64,000 bases of DNA from Alviniconcha marisindica (lineage: Eukaryota; Mollusca; Gastropoda; Provannidae), in assembly GCA_018857735.1 (NCBI GenBank), contig JABMCL010000453.1, forward strand, positions 1,172,501 to 1,236,500. The letters are read 5' to 3'. A program made the position numbers and the translations under genes. Numbering within the stretch: position 1 is the stretch's first letter; each line of letters begins with the position of its first letter. Of the stretch, positions 53,001 to 59,295 are shown piece after piece. The notes below the pieces were generated by a model. It made no database searches and was not told where the DNA came from. It saw only the letters and a program-made list of their open reading frames with translations.

Positions 53001-56000
53001 GTGTGGTTGGCCTTACCATTGAGTGACTGGCCTTACCATGGTGTGACAGGCCTTACCATTGTGTGATGAGCCTTACCATGGTGTGACAGGCCTTACCATT
53101 GTGTGGCAGGCCTTACCATTGTGTGGCAGGCCTTACAATTGTGTGGCAGGCCTTACCATTGTGTGACTGGCCTTACCATTGTGTGGCAGGCCTTACCATT
53201 GTGTGGCTGGCCTTACCATTGTGTGGAAGGCCTTACCATTGTGTGACAGGCCTTACCATTGTGTGACAGGCCTTACCATTGTGTGGCTGGCCTTACCATT
53301 GTGTGACAGGCCTTACCATTGTGTGGCTGGCCTTACCATGGTGTGACAGGCCCTACCATGGTGTGGCTGGCCTTACTGTTGTGTGGCTGGCCATCATACT
53401 GACTGTAGTTCAACGTTGGTGTGTGGCAGGGCTTACCATTGAGGATGTGGAACGAGTTGGTACAACGCCGAGTGCTGAGACTCAGCCAGAGCACGACCCA
53501 GCGGCTGAGGATGCTGGCAGCGTGCAGCAGGGTGCTCAGCGCATCATGACCGTTGTGAGCCGAGGAGGAAAGAAGCAGCTGACAACGCCAGCCAAGCGGC
53601 AGCAGCAGCAGCAACAACACCAGCAACAGCCTGTGACAGCGCAGCACCCAGTCCAGCCACAGTTAGCATCACAGCCCCCACAGCAGTTTGCTGGTCAGCA
53701 CTACCAGCAGCAGTCAGCGGTCTTCAGCTCTCTGCCACCACAGCAACAGCAGCAACAGCAACAGCAGCACAACCCTGGAGTGTTTAACAACCCAGGCTTC
53801 GCTCAGCAGCAGCAGCAGCAGCCGTTCCAGCCACCACAGCAACCGTTTCAACCGGTTAGACAGCAGCAACAGCCGCCGCAGCAGATGTCACCAGCACCAC
53901 TGGCACAGTCACCGTTCAAGTCGCAGCCATTCCAGCAGAACCAGCAGCCTCCACCAGCTGCTCCCCAGCAGTTCCAGTCACCCCCACCCAGGGGACAGTT
54001 TGCACAGGCGGCCCACGGCCAGTTCCCACCCCGGCAGTTTGAGTTCCAGCAGCCCCAGCCGCAGCCCCAGCAGCAACACTTCCTGCCCCATGAGTCTGGG
54101 GACGCTCCTGGCGCTGCGCAGCACGGAAGGCAGCAGTTCCAAAACCGGCAAGCCATTCTGGGAGCGGTTGTCGGCCATGGTGCCGCCCGTGGCATGGCGA
54201 GTGGTCAGGTGGCCAGTGTACGAGGACAGGGTCCAACGGGGAGAGGTCAGGGGGCAGGGGGCAGAGGGCAGGTTGTGAGGGGCAGAGGCCAGGTGGGCAG
54301 AGGAGGGGGTCAGCTGTCCAGGGGCCGAGGGATGTCTGCGGGCGTGGCAGCCTCCCCCCAGCGCGCCATGTCCGCCTCCTCCGGCCCCCAGGCCTCCAGC
54401 AACAGAGTGGTGATTCCTGTGGGTGGAGGCAGGGGCATTCCTCAGGGAGCAGCGTCAGCGCTGCGGTTGGGCCGGGTGGTGGTGCAGAGACAGGTGGTGC
54501 CCCGTGGTGCCAGCATCAAAAGCAAGGTGGGTACCCTTAGCGGGCCTGCAAAGCTGAACAGTTTCTGCCAGCTTAGCATTTTCGTGAATATGAAAATCCA
54601 TCCTAACAGTGGCTTGTGTCATGACTAGTTCTCCATCAGCCACAGCAACGCTGATGTCCTGACATGCTCGATATCTCTTACTCTGCTTCCTTTGGCAGCA
54701 TTTCCAGGCTGTTTTGATTACAGTGTTTTTCAGAAATCTAGTGGTGAGCTTTGATGGCAGTCTAAAGCAGTGTTTTCAGTTATTGAGTTAATTGATTACT
54801 TTATTCTGTTGCCTAAATAAGCATTGTTTTTTTGGGGTTGTTTTTTGACATCTAAATAAGTTGCCTTTAAGTGAATCACTGAAGAAGTGCTGGAAAGAAA
54901 ATTACTGAAATCCAGATACAATACCTTTAAGAAGAAAACTGTAAGATGTCTTAATTTTACTTGGTGGTTGCCTGTACAGATTTTTTTTTTAAACACATCT
55001 TGCCAGGTCACTGACAGACTTCAGCTTCAAGATCACTAGTCTGGAAACAGTAGGTGGTTCTGAGGATTATTATTGTTGTTGTTATGGTGTCACCTGCTTG
55101 TTGTGGCTGGGCAGATGGTGACGTCGAGCGCTGTGCAGAAGGTATCCATTGACAACCTGGCCAAGGGGACCCAAGAGTTTGAAATCCGCCAGCACTGTGA
55201 GAGTGTCGGTCCTGTCGTGGTCAGTACAGCACATGGGCACATGCATACGCACACTCTTAATGCACACACTCTTAATGCACACACTCTTAATGCACACACT
55301 CTTAATGCACACTCTTAATGCACATTCTTAATGCACACACTCTTACTCAGCCCCTCACTCACCCACCCACCCACTCACACTGCCCACAGTGCCTTCTGTG
55401 CACACCAGAAGCAATATTTCTCTGCTGGGGACCCAAAGGTTCTCCCTTTCTTTATCATGGAGTAGGTTATATAACAGTTATATAGCTTTCTATACTTCTG
55501 CATCTGCCAGAAATTGTGCCCTTTTTCATTTTATAGCTTCCCAGGAGATTGTGCCTTTTTTTTTTATAGCTTCCCTGTTCATTCAACTGCATTCTTTTCC
55601 CAGTCTTCTTCTGCTTTAAAGTGATTGTAACATGAACAGTCAGTGCTGTAATGTGAACTGTCACTGAGTCTGATGTAATGTGTCGGTGATGTAATTTGAC
55701 CAGTCACTGAGTCAGTATGAACAGTCACTGAGGCAATGATGTAATGTGACCAGTCAGCGATGTAATGTGGCCAGTCACTGAGTCAGTGATGTAATGTGAA
55801 CAGCCATTGAGTCAGTGAAGTAGCATGAACAGTCAGTGATGTATTGTGGCCAGTCAGTGATGTCATATGAACAGTCACTGAGTCAGTGATGTAATGTGAA
55901 CAGTCATTGAGTCAGTGATGTAAAGTGAACAGTCACTGAGTCAGTGATGTAATGTGGCCAGTCAGTGATGTAATGTGGCCTGTCACTGAGTCAGCAATGT

Positions 56001-58171
56001 AATGTGGCCTTTTGCTGAGTCGGTGATGTAAAGTGAACAGTCACTGAGTCACTGATGTAATGTGGCCAGTGAGTGATGTAATGTGGCCTGTCGCTGTGTC
56101 AGTGATGAAATGTGAACAGTCACTGAGTCAGTGATGTAACATGAACAGTCACTAAGTCAGTGATGTGACCAGTCACTTAGTGATGTAAAGTGAACAGTCA
56201 CTGAGTTGTTGAGTAACTGGACTTGTCTTTCATGTGAGATAACCTTTGCAGTTGACTGGGCATTAGCTATCAAAAATCAGTTACCCATTCCTGCATGGAC
56301 TCATTCACTGCCTCAGATTGTTCATGTTATATATATATGCAAAATGTTATGTTTTTTCTTGTTCACATCTGCTTGTAGATTTCATTGAGCTGTCTTTTGC
56401 TTTCCAACGGTCTGACATTTTCTCTCCCCAGGATGTTGTCATGATCGAGTCGCAGCAGAAAGCTATTGTGACATTTGGCAGCAAGGCGCATGCTGTCCAG
56501 TTTGCCAAGCAGTGGAACAGGTATTCCTCGCTTTTTCCTCTCCTGGATAGGTTTGGCAGTTCATCGTATTCTGCCTCTGCTTGCCTCTGCTTCAGTCCCC
56601 GTTTGCTCCCACTTGCTTAAAGCTTCCAGGGGAAAACATGGATACTCACATTCTAAACTGAGTGTTATATTATGCAGGTTGACCTGATGGGCACTGTGTT
56701 TTTGTGTCCAAACAGTGGTATGGTTGCCAGTACTTGGGATTTTTCCATTTTTATGTGCGCACAAATGTTACTGCATGCAATTGCATGCATGGACTGTACA
56801 CAACACCGAAACAAAATCTGCAATGAAACTAGAAAGTTGACCGTGGGAGTAAGTTCCCATGCAGCACCAAGAGGTCGAATCTGCATCAGCAGCAGGCCAG
56901 ACCTGACACTCAACCAACTGAGTGGCATCCCCACCCCTAACTGGGCATGATGCTGCACCTGTTGAACTGAGCCATTCTGACTAGCTGGGTATGATGCTGC
57001 ACCTGTTGAACTAAGCCATTCTAACTGACTAGCTAGGTATGATGCTGCACCTGTTGACACCAAGCCATTCTAACAGACTAGCTAGGAATGATGCTGCACC
57101 TGTTGACACCAAGCCATTCTCAGTTCTGACAGACTAGCTAGGTATGATGCTGCACCTGTTGAACTGAGCCATTCTGACAGACTAGCTAGGTATGATGATG
57201 CACCTGTTAAACTAAGCCATTCTGACAGACTAGCAGGGTATGATGATGCACCTGTTGAACTAAGCCATTTTAACAGACTAGCTTGGTATGATGCTGCACC
57301 TGTTGAACTAAGCCATTCTGACAGACTAGCTAGGTATGATGATGCACCTGTTAAACTAAGCCATTCTGACAGACTAGCAGGGTATGATGATGCACCTGTT
57401 GAACTAAGCCATTCTAACAGACTAGCTAGGTATGATGCTGCACCTGTTGAACTAAGCCATTCTGACAGACTAGGTATGATGCTGCACCTGTTGAACTAAG
57501 CCATTCTGACAGCATGTGGTGTCACCATGGTAAAGGCAGTGTGCAACAGCAACAGAGGTTCTTTTGGTCCCAGAGTCAGCGCTAAATGTACTCTGTGGCC
57601 ACTTTCCCCCTCACACAATGACACTAGCTCTCTTGATCCTGCCTCTGGTCAATGTCAGTGGGTTCTCAAATGGCAGAACTCCGCAGTTCAAAGCACTGTT
57701 ACAAATTATTTCATCAGCCATCCATGGCAAATGGATGCGTGGCAGTGAGCATCTGATCTGTGTGAAAACAGACGTTTGCAGACTCGCAGGTTGGATATTC
57801 AGTGCACTGCCTGCTTTATAAGTAGTGCAGTAATATTGTCAGACCAGGGGCAGGGGTAGCTCAGTTGGTAGAGCATTCGACTGAAAAGTCAGGCGCAGTA
57901 CTGACGCAGGTTCAAGTCCCCAGTGCGGCAAGGGATTTTTTTCCCAGTCAGCTTCCAGTGCAGACTCTAGTCTTACAGTGTGTGTACAGCTCCTGTGTGT
58001 AATCGCATGCATCAACATCTGCGTGCATGTTAAAAAATCCCCAACACTGGCAGACGTACCATTGTTTGGACACACGGCAATACAGCACACACACTGATAG
58101 GAATGGGTAGCGCTGCTCTTGCAGCTTCTGTGCCTTACCCAGGTAAGGCAACCCCAATTTCCTGCAAGAAG

Positions 58172-58202
<31 letters not shown>

Positions 58203-59295
58203 GGTGGAGGTTTAAATAACTTGTGCTGATAATCTCTGAGCTAGCCATATCAGATAAAGTAAGGTAAATGATGAAACACCGGTAGTTGTGTGCGTGAGTT
58301 CTCTATTGATAGTCATCAGTTTGTTTAGTGCATCATCTCCAGATATACACCGTTAGCATGCAGGCCAGCAGAAGCGCAGCATCGTCTGCTACCCCACTGT
58401 GGTACTGAAAGTTGAAATCCATTGGTCCATAGGGAATTAATCATTGTAAAGCCTCAGATCTTTTTTCCATTCAGATTTTCTGAAATACATATTTCCATTT
58501 CACACTTTTCAGTGTTTTACATTTAGCCAAGATGAATGGGTGATTGCATCGCAGACACCACTGCTCTGATTTCTTCCCTGATGAAGGGAGAGAGAAAAAG
58601 ACCAGAACATCACTGCAGAAGGAATATTTAAAAATGACTTTTTCTGACAGATAGTGGATTATGATCTTGACTTGCTTGCGGGCTTTTCTAACTGTCTTGG
58701 GTGACTGGGCCAGTGTTCTCAGGTGTGACTGAATGTAGATGTATCTAACAATACCTGCACAGTCCCTGGGTTTAATTGTATGACATGTAGTTGGGTGTGA
58801 TTGGTGTCACAGTGTGGTTGGGTGTGATTGGTGTGTTGTTTGGTGTGTGGTTGAGTGTGACTGGCATGGCATGTAGTTGGGGTTGAATCTGTGACTGGTG
58901 TGTGGTTGGGTGTGGGTTGTGGGGATCAGTGGGTATGACTGGCATGTGGTTGGGTGTGACTGCATTGTGACTGGCATGTGGAGGCGTGTGACTGGCATCC
59001 CTGCGATGAAACGGCACCAGTCTGGCAAGTGCAGCAACTGTGGTGTTACTGTGGTCAAGACAGGTGCAATAGCAAGAGAGGTTCTTTTGGTGGCTGAGTT
59101 GGCCCTTGTACACTGTCACCACTTTCCCCCTCATACATTAACCTTCAGCTGATGGCTGTGTGCAAGGCAGTTGCTCATGAAGGATATCACTATTGTTAAT
59201 TCATATTGATATGTCTCTGATAAAAGTATATTGTTCTGTCTGTTTGCAGGCGCATGGTCAACCTGTCCCTTGTGTCTGTGACACTGTTGCCGTGA
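37008..59295 (+). CDS. RBM33: RNA-binding protein 33 (RBM33) orthologue, complete 19-exon coding region
   Basis: Nineteen exons join in frame to 1,172 codons plus TGA; human RBM33 is about 1,170. Exons are 37008-37045, 38185-38233, 38756-38847, 40971-41004, 41775-41940, 43219-43331, 43644-43797, 44142-44694, 45063-45234, 46002-46056, 46340-46444, 47103-47197, 48829-49079, 50404-50566, 52317-52458, 53430-54526, 55115-55219, 56432-56520 and 59250-59295. Layout: acidic N-terminus (1-190), TDIPDTLE near 209-216, RG-rich segment (about 228-265), HINPNFRG, charged coiled coil with EEQKRLREM (681-727), Gln/Pro-rich stretch (about 770-960), GRG-rich stretch, then VVIPVGGGRG and an RRM-like domain (about 1094-1172) ending NLSLVSVTLLP. 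RBM33 is a nuclear RNA-binding protein implicated in mRNA export and as an ALKBH5 partner. An in-frame TAG at 36999-37001 fixes the start. The order of several family-specific blocks makes the call firm. Confidence 0.93.
37795..38060. repeat. Minisatellite, 20-bp unit, RBM33 intron 1
   Basis: About 13 copies around GTGTCTGTCAGCCTGTCTCA, ending about 125 bases before exon 2. Confidence 0.9.
38185..38233 (+). CDS. RBM33: RBM33 coding exon 2
   Basis: A 49-base exon between acceptor tgccctttag and donor AAG/gtaagt, entering in phase 2 and leaving in phase 0. It encodes DEEDLLMNDGGISAFK, the acidic N-terminus. Confidence 0.87.
38484..38532. repeat. CA microsatellite, RBM33 intron 2
   Basis: CA units with two small interruptions. 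Confidence 0.85.
38756..38847 (+). CDS. RBM33: RBM33 coding exon 3
   Basis: Follows acceptor ttcctaattttag and encodes NEDDEIDEEALLGLGDDDG then TDANYLQAHDS. It ends with GG before donor gtttgt, a weaker donor chosen because it is the only choice keeping the frame into exon 4. Confidence 0.8.
39585..39945. repeat. Minisatellite, 31-bp unit, two subfamilies in blocks, RBM33 intron 3
   Basis: The left half uses CAGACAGCTGGTAGTCACAG, the right half CAGACAGCTGATGACCAGAG, with a sharp switch near 39770. Confidence 0.93.
40012..40946. repeat. Minisatellite, about 28-bp unit, RBM33 intron 3
   Basis: About 34 copies around CCCCCACCTCAGTGTGTTAC and TTGGCTG, ending about 25 bases before exon 4. Long frames (230 residues) are repeat artefacts. 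Confidence 0.94.
40971..41004 (+). CDS. RBM33: RBM33 coding exon 4 (GC donor)
   Basis: A 34-base exon after acceptor tttgttgacag encoding AGDQGGFEDQQ. Its donor is CAG/gcaagt, a GC-AG intron otherwise matching consensus. The frame from exon 3 and into exon 5 is preserved, the main support for it. It is short and not independently conserved. Confidence 0.68.
41024..41072. repeat. GT microsatellite next to the GC donor of exon 4
   Basis: About 24 GT units starting about 20 bases after the exon 4 donor. Confidence 0.93.
41575..41770. repeat. Exon-5-like degenerate repeats in RBM33 intron 4
   Basis: Three to four copies of about 60 bp containing GTGGAGGTTGGTGGTGATGA or GGGGATTGGTGTTGATGA, resembling the start of exon 5 (CTGGAGATTGGTGTTGACGA) just downstream. 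Confidence 0.75.
41775..41940 (+). CDS. RBM33: RBM33 coding exon 5
   Basis: Encodes DELLEIGVDEEEIEELVV and on to DDVHVEYD, strongly acidic, ending in phase 1 at A/gtaagt. Its first bases resemble repeats lying just upstream in intron 4. Confidence 0.88.
41988..42020. repeat. CA microsatellite, RBM33 intron 5
   Basis: A short CA tract about 50 bases after the exon 5 donor. Confidence 0.8.
42470..43190. repeat. Minisatellite, 74-bp exon-6-like unit, RBM33 intron 5
   Basis: About ten copies around CATGACGTGGCTGACGTCAA and ACACAAGAGAGGACAGTGCT. The array resembles the first 40 bases of exon 6, which begins 29 bases after it. Confidence 0.9.
43219..43331 (+). CDS. RBM33: RBM33 coding exon 6
   Basis: Starts after tgtgtccag and encodes NEVADFNTAERDVIQEE to SYAQDESDNQ, ending in phase 0 at CAG/gtgggt. 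The start is similar to the 74-bp repeat units that fill the preceding intron. Confidence 0.88.
43644..43797 (+). CDS. RBM33: RBM33 coding exon 7
   Basis: Encodes a Ser/Glu/Asp run (GDSESESEDSDGE), then basic residues and KSRTDIPDTL. The block with DIP-[DE]-TLE is shared with vertebrate RBM33. Acceptor ctccatgcag, donor CTTG/gtatgt. Confidence 0.9.
44142..44694 (+). CDS. RBM33: RBM33 coding exon 8
   Basis: A 553-base exon after tttgtcaacag. It encodes EVSAEQQAQLDQF, an RG/NNN-rich stretch including GWGQQRGGFRGGRQDHG, then Pro/Gln/Met/Gly-rich sequence. It ends two bases into a codon at AG/gtacca. A run of about 23 G sits 25-50 bases into the intron. Confidence 0.9.
45063..45234 (+). CDS. RBM33: RBM33 coding exon 9
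   Basis: Follows tttcctccag and encodes PGLPMSASPPRPHNIHINPN then FRGPTPGGPP. The HINP-x-FRG block is shared with vertebrate RBM33. Donor ATG/gtcagt in phase 0. A tandem array begins about 15-20 bases after the donor. Confidence 0.9.
45245..45645. repeat. Minisatellite starting next to the exon 9 donor, RBM33 intron 9
   Basis: About fourteen copies of GACTTGATAGACTTGTGACT with AAGGACC or GCAGGACT links, period 28-38 bp. Confidence 0.92.
46002..46056 (+). CDS. RBM33: RBM33 coding exon 10
   Basis: A 55-base exon encoding DGPRPLMPGQPQRFGQPQ, low-complexity Pro/Gln sequence, between acceptor tttgattcag and donor CAAG/gtgagc in phase 1. Confidence 0.83.
46340..46444 (+). CDS. RBM33: RBM33 coding exon 11
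   Basis: Encodes FQHGPHMGAPHHQPGLNMR and SRFASPSSQ, in phase 1 at both ends. Donor CCCAAG/gtcagt. The last exon bases plus donor recur in the 20-bp repeats that follow. Confidence 0.85.
46436..46615. repeat. Donor-bearing 20-bp repeats after RBM33 exon 11
   Basis: Copies of TCCCACCCAAGGTCACTGTC following the exon end CCTCCCAAG/gtcagt; several keep the CAAG/GTCAC donor-like core. Confidence 0.87.
47103..47197 (+). CDS. RBM33: RBM33 coding exon 12
   Basis: Encodes MGQPGLMGSPRHPASSAAG and FPGQRLPPHHSQ, ending in phase 0 at CACAG/gtaatg. The last bases with the donor are the founder-like unit of a 1.3-kb array that fills the next intron. Confidence 0.85.
47180..48500. repeat. 1.3-kb donor-bearing array after RBM33 exon 12
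   Basis: A 38-bp unit (CATCACTCACAGGTAACACT and GGACCCTGCTGTGGTCCT) plus shorter 28-30-bp units lacking GTAACACTGG. The end of exon 12 with its donor is the first unit; eleven further exact CAGGTAA copies follow. Confidence 0.95.
48829..49079 (+). CDS. RBM33: RBM33 coding exon 13
   Basis: Starts in phase 0 after tttgttcccag, encoding NQPQFPAHFNNNNNQPPQSQ through GLFTAHAQRRMGAQPRG and KVNAITTA, and ends two bases into a Lys codon at AA/gtgaga. The more upstream acceptor ending at 48745 would give an immediate stop in phase 0 and was not used. Confidence 0.83.
49640..50403. repeat. Minisatellite, 50-bp unit, running into the exon 14 acceptor
   Basis: About fifteen copies around GTGTGATGTTTTGTGCTTGT and CCTTGGTATCCAGGCATTGC. 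The last partial unit ends GATGTTTTGCAG, the real acceptor. Confidence 0.94.
50404..50566 (+). CDS. RBM33: RBM33 coding exon 14
   Basis: Encodes KLSQQARMTQQARAATQSVS and TVVSLKRRSTDNSGSGEPPK, with phase 0 donor AGC/gtaggt. Its acceptor (gatgttttgcag) is in register with the 50-bp array immediately upstream. Confidence 0.84.
50795..51360. repeat. Minisatellite, about 44-bp unit, RBM33 intron 14
   Basis: Twelve or so copies around GTTGATCCAGTTTTCACACA and GAATGCTACAGTGGAAACAG, with a diverged right end. Confidence 0.93.
51482..51705. repeat. Minisatellite, 35-bp unit, RBM33 intron 14
   Basis: Six to seven copies around GTACAGTGACTCATGATATG and TAGAGTAAATCATA. Confidence 0.92.
51715..52228. 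repeat. Minisatellite, about 23-bp unit, RBM33 intron 14
   Basis: More than twenty copies of TGGTTCCTATCACCTGGGCA or a GTGCAGT variant, ending about 90 bases before exon 15. Confidence 0.93.
52317..52458 (+). CDS. RBM33: RBM33 coding exon 15 (coiled coil)
   Basis: Encodes LCDEELQQGLEEQKRLREM then alternating Arg/Lys/Glu (KKRKEEARRRQAELRRRELE), a long charged helix likely to form a coiled coil. The EEQKRLRE block is shared with vertebrate RBM33. Acceptor gtgttccag, donor CAAG/gtgggc. Confidence 0.92.
52720..53429. repeat. Acceptor-bearing 20-bp array before RBM33 exon 16
   Basis: About 32 copies of CCTTACCATTGTGTGGCAGG with GACTGG, GGCTGG and GACAGG variants. The real acceptor and exon start (GTGTGGCAG/GGCTTACCATTG) is itself one diverged unit. 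Confidence 0.95.
53430..54526 (+). CDS. RBM33: RBM33 coding exon 16 (Gln-rich and GRG-rich)
   Basis: The largest exon, 1,097 bases. It begins LTIEDVERVGTTPSAE, passes through Gln/Pro-rich sequence with CAG/CAA tracts near 53601-53630, 53742-53768 and 53802-53822, then a GRGQ-rich stretch, and ends VVIPVGGGRGIPQG...PRGASIKSK. The VVIPVGGGRG block is a good match to vertebrate RBM33 just before its RRM. Donor AAG/gtgggt. Confidence 0.92.
55115..55219 (+). CDS. RBM33: RBM33 coding exon 17 (first part of RRM-like domain)
   Basis: Encodes MVTSSAVQKVSIDNLAKGTQ and FEIRQHCESVGPVV, the beta1-alpha1-beta2 part of the C-terminal RRM-like fold, corresponding to VSVEGLS...LL..VGPI in vertebrates. Phase 0 at both ends. 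Confidence 0.92.
55248..55345. repeat. Short 16-bp tandem repeat, RBM33 intron 17
   Basis: Seven copies of CTTAATGCACACACT, about 30 bases after the exon 17 donor. Confidence 0.9.
55655..56205. repeat. Minisatellite, about 29-bp unit, RBM33 intron 17
   Basis: Degenerate copies around GTGATGTAATGTGAACAGTC and ACTGAGTCA. Confidence 0.9.
56432..56520 (+). CDS. RBM33: RBM33 coding exon 18 (second part of RRM-like domain)
   Basis: Encodes DVVMIESQQKAIVTFGSKAH then AVQFAKQWN; QQKAI.TF is the RNP1-like beta3 strand and AV.F..Q.. is helix alpha2. Acceptor ctctccccag, donor AACAG/gtattc in phase 2. Confidence 0.92.
56690..56940 (-). mobile_element. tRNA-related SINE, minus strand, RBM33 intron 18
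   Basis: Its reverse complement has CTCAGTTGGTTGAGTGTCAG (A-box-like), then GATGCAGATTCGACC (diverged B box) and a body ending in CCACTGTTTGGACACA. The body aligns with the + strand element at 57845-58170. Confidence 0.78.
56942..57515. repeat. Minisatellite, 48-bp unit, RBM33 intron 18
   Basis: Twelve copies around GATGCTGCACCTGTTGAACT and AAGCCATTCTGACAGACTAG. The unit starts at the end of the minus-strand SINE. Confidence 0.94.
57528..57640. repeat. Dispersed repeat copy, related to 59048-59158
   Basis: Shares AACAGAGGTTCTTTTGGTCC (near match) and CCACTTTCCCCCTCA with the copy before exon 19. Confidence 0.7.
57845..58202 (+). mobile_element. tRNA-derived SINE, + strand, RBM33 intron 18
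   Basis: The head has A box TAGCTCAGTTGGTAGAGC, an anticodon-arm-like CGACTGAAAAGTC (GAA, tRNA-Phe-like) and B box GGTTCAAGTCC. A 240-bp body follows, then a C run and A run at 58171-58202. Confidence 0.88.
58782..58995. repeat. Degenerate GGTGTGACTG repeats
   Basis: Short GTTGGGTGTGATTGGTGTG and ACTGGCATGTGG units in RBM33 intron 18. Confidence 0.75.
59048..59158. repeat. Dispersed repeat copy, related to 57528-57640
   Basis: Shares AGAGGTTCTTTTGG and CACTTTCCCCCTCA with the left copy and ends about 90 bases before exon 19. Confidence 0.7.
59250..59295 (+). CDS. RBM33: RBM33 coding exon 19 (C-terminus and stop)
   Basis: Follows tgtttgcag and encodes RRMVNLSLVSVTLLP before TGA at 59293-59295, matching the vertebrate C-terminal pattern HMIDLSHINVALI. 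It is separated from exon 18 by a 2.7-kb intron containing two SINE copies. Confidence 0.9.

Noticed and set aside
57847..57930. Functional tRNA-Phe gene
   Set aside because: A and B boxes and an anticodon-like loop are present, but the ends do not pair as an acceptor stem and a SINE body with a second copy nearby follows.
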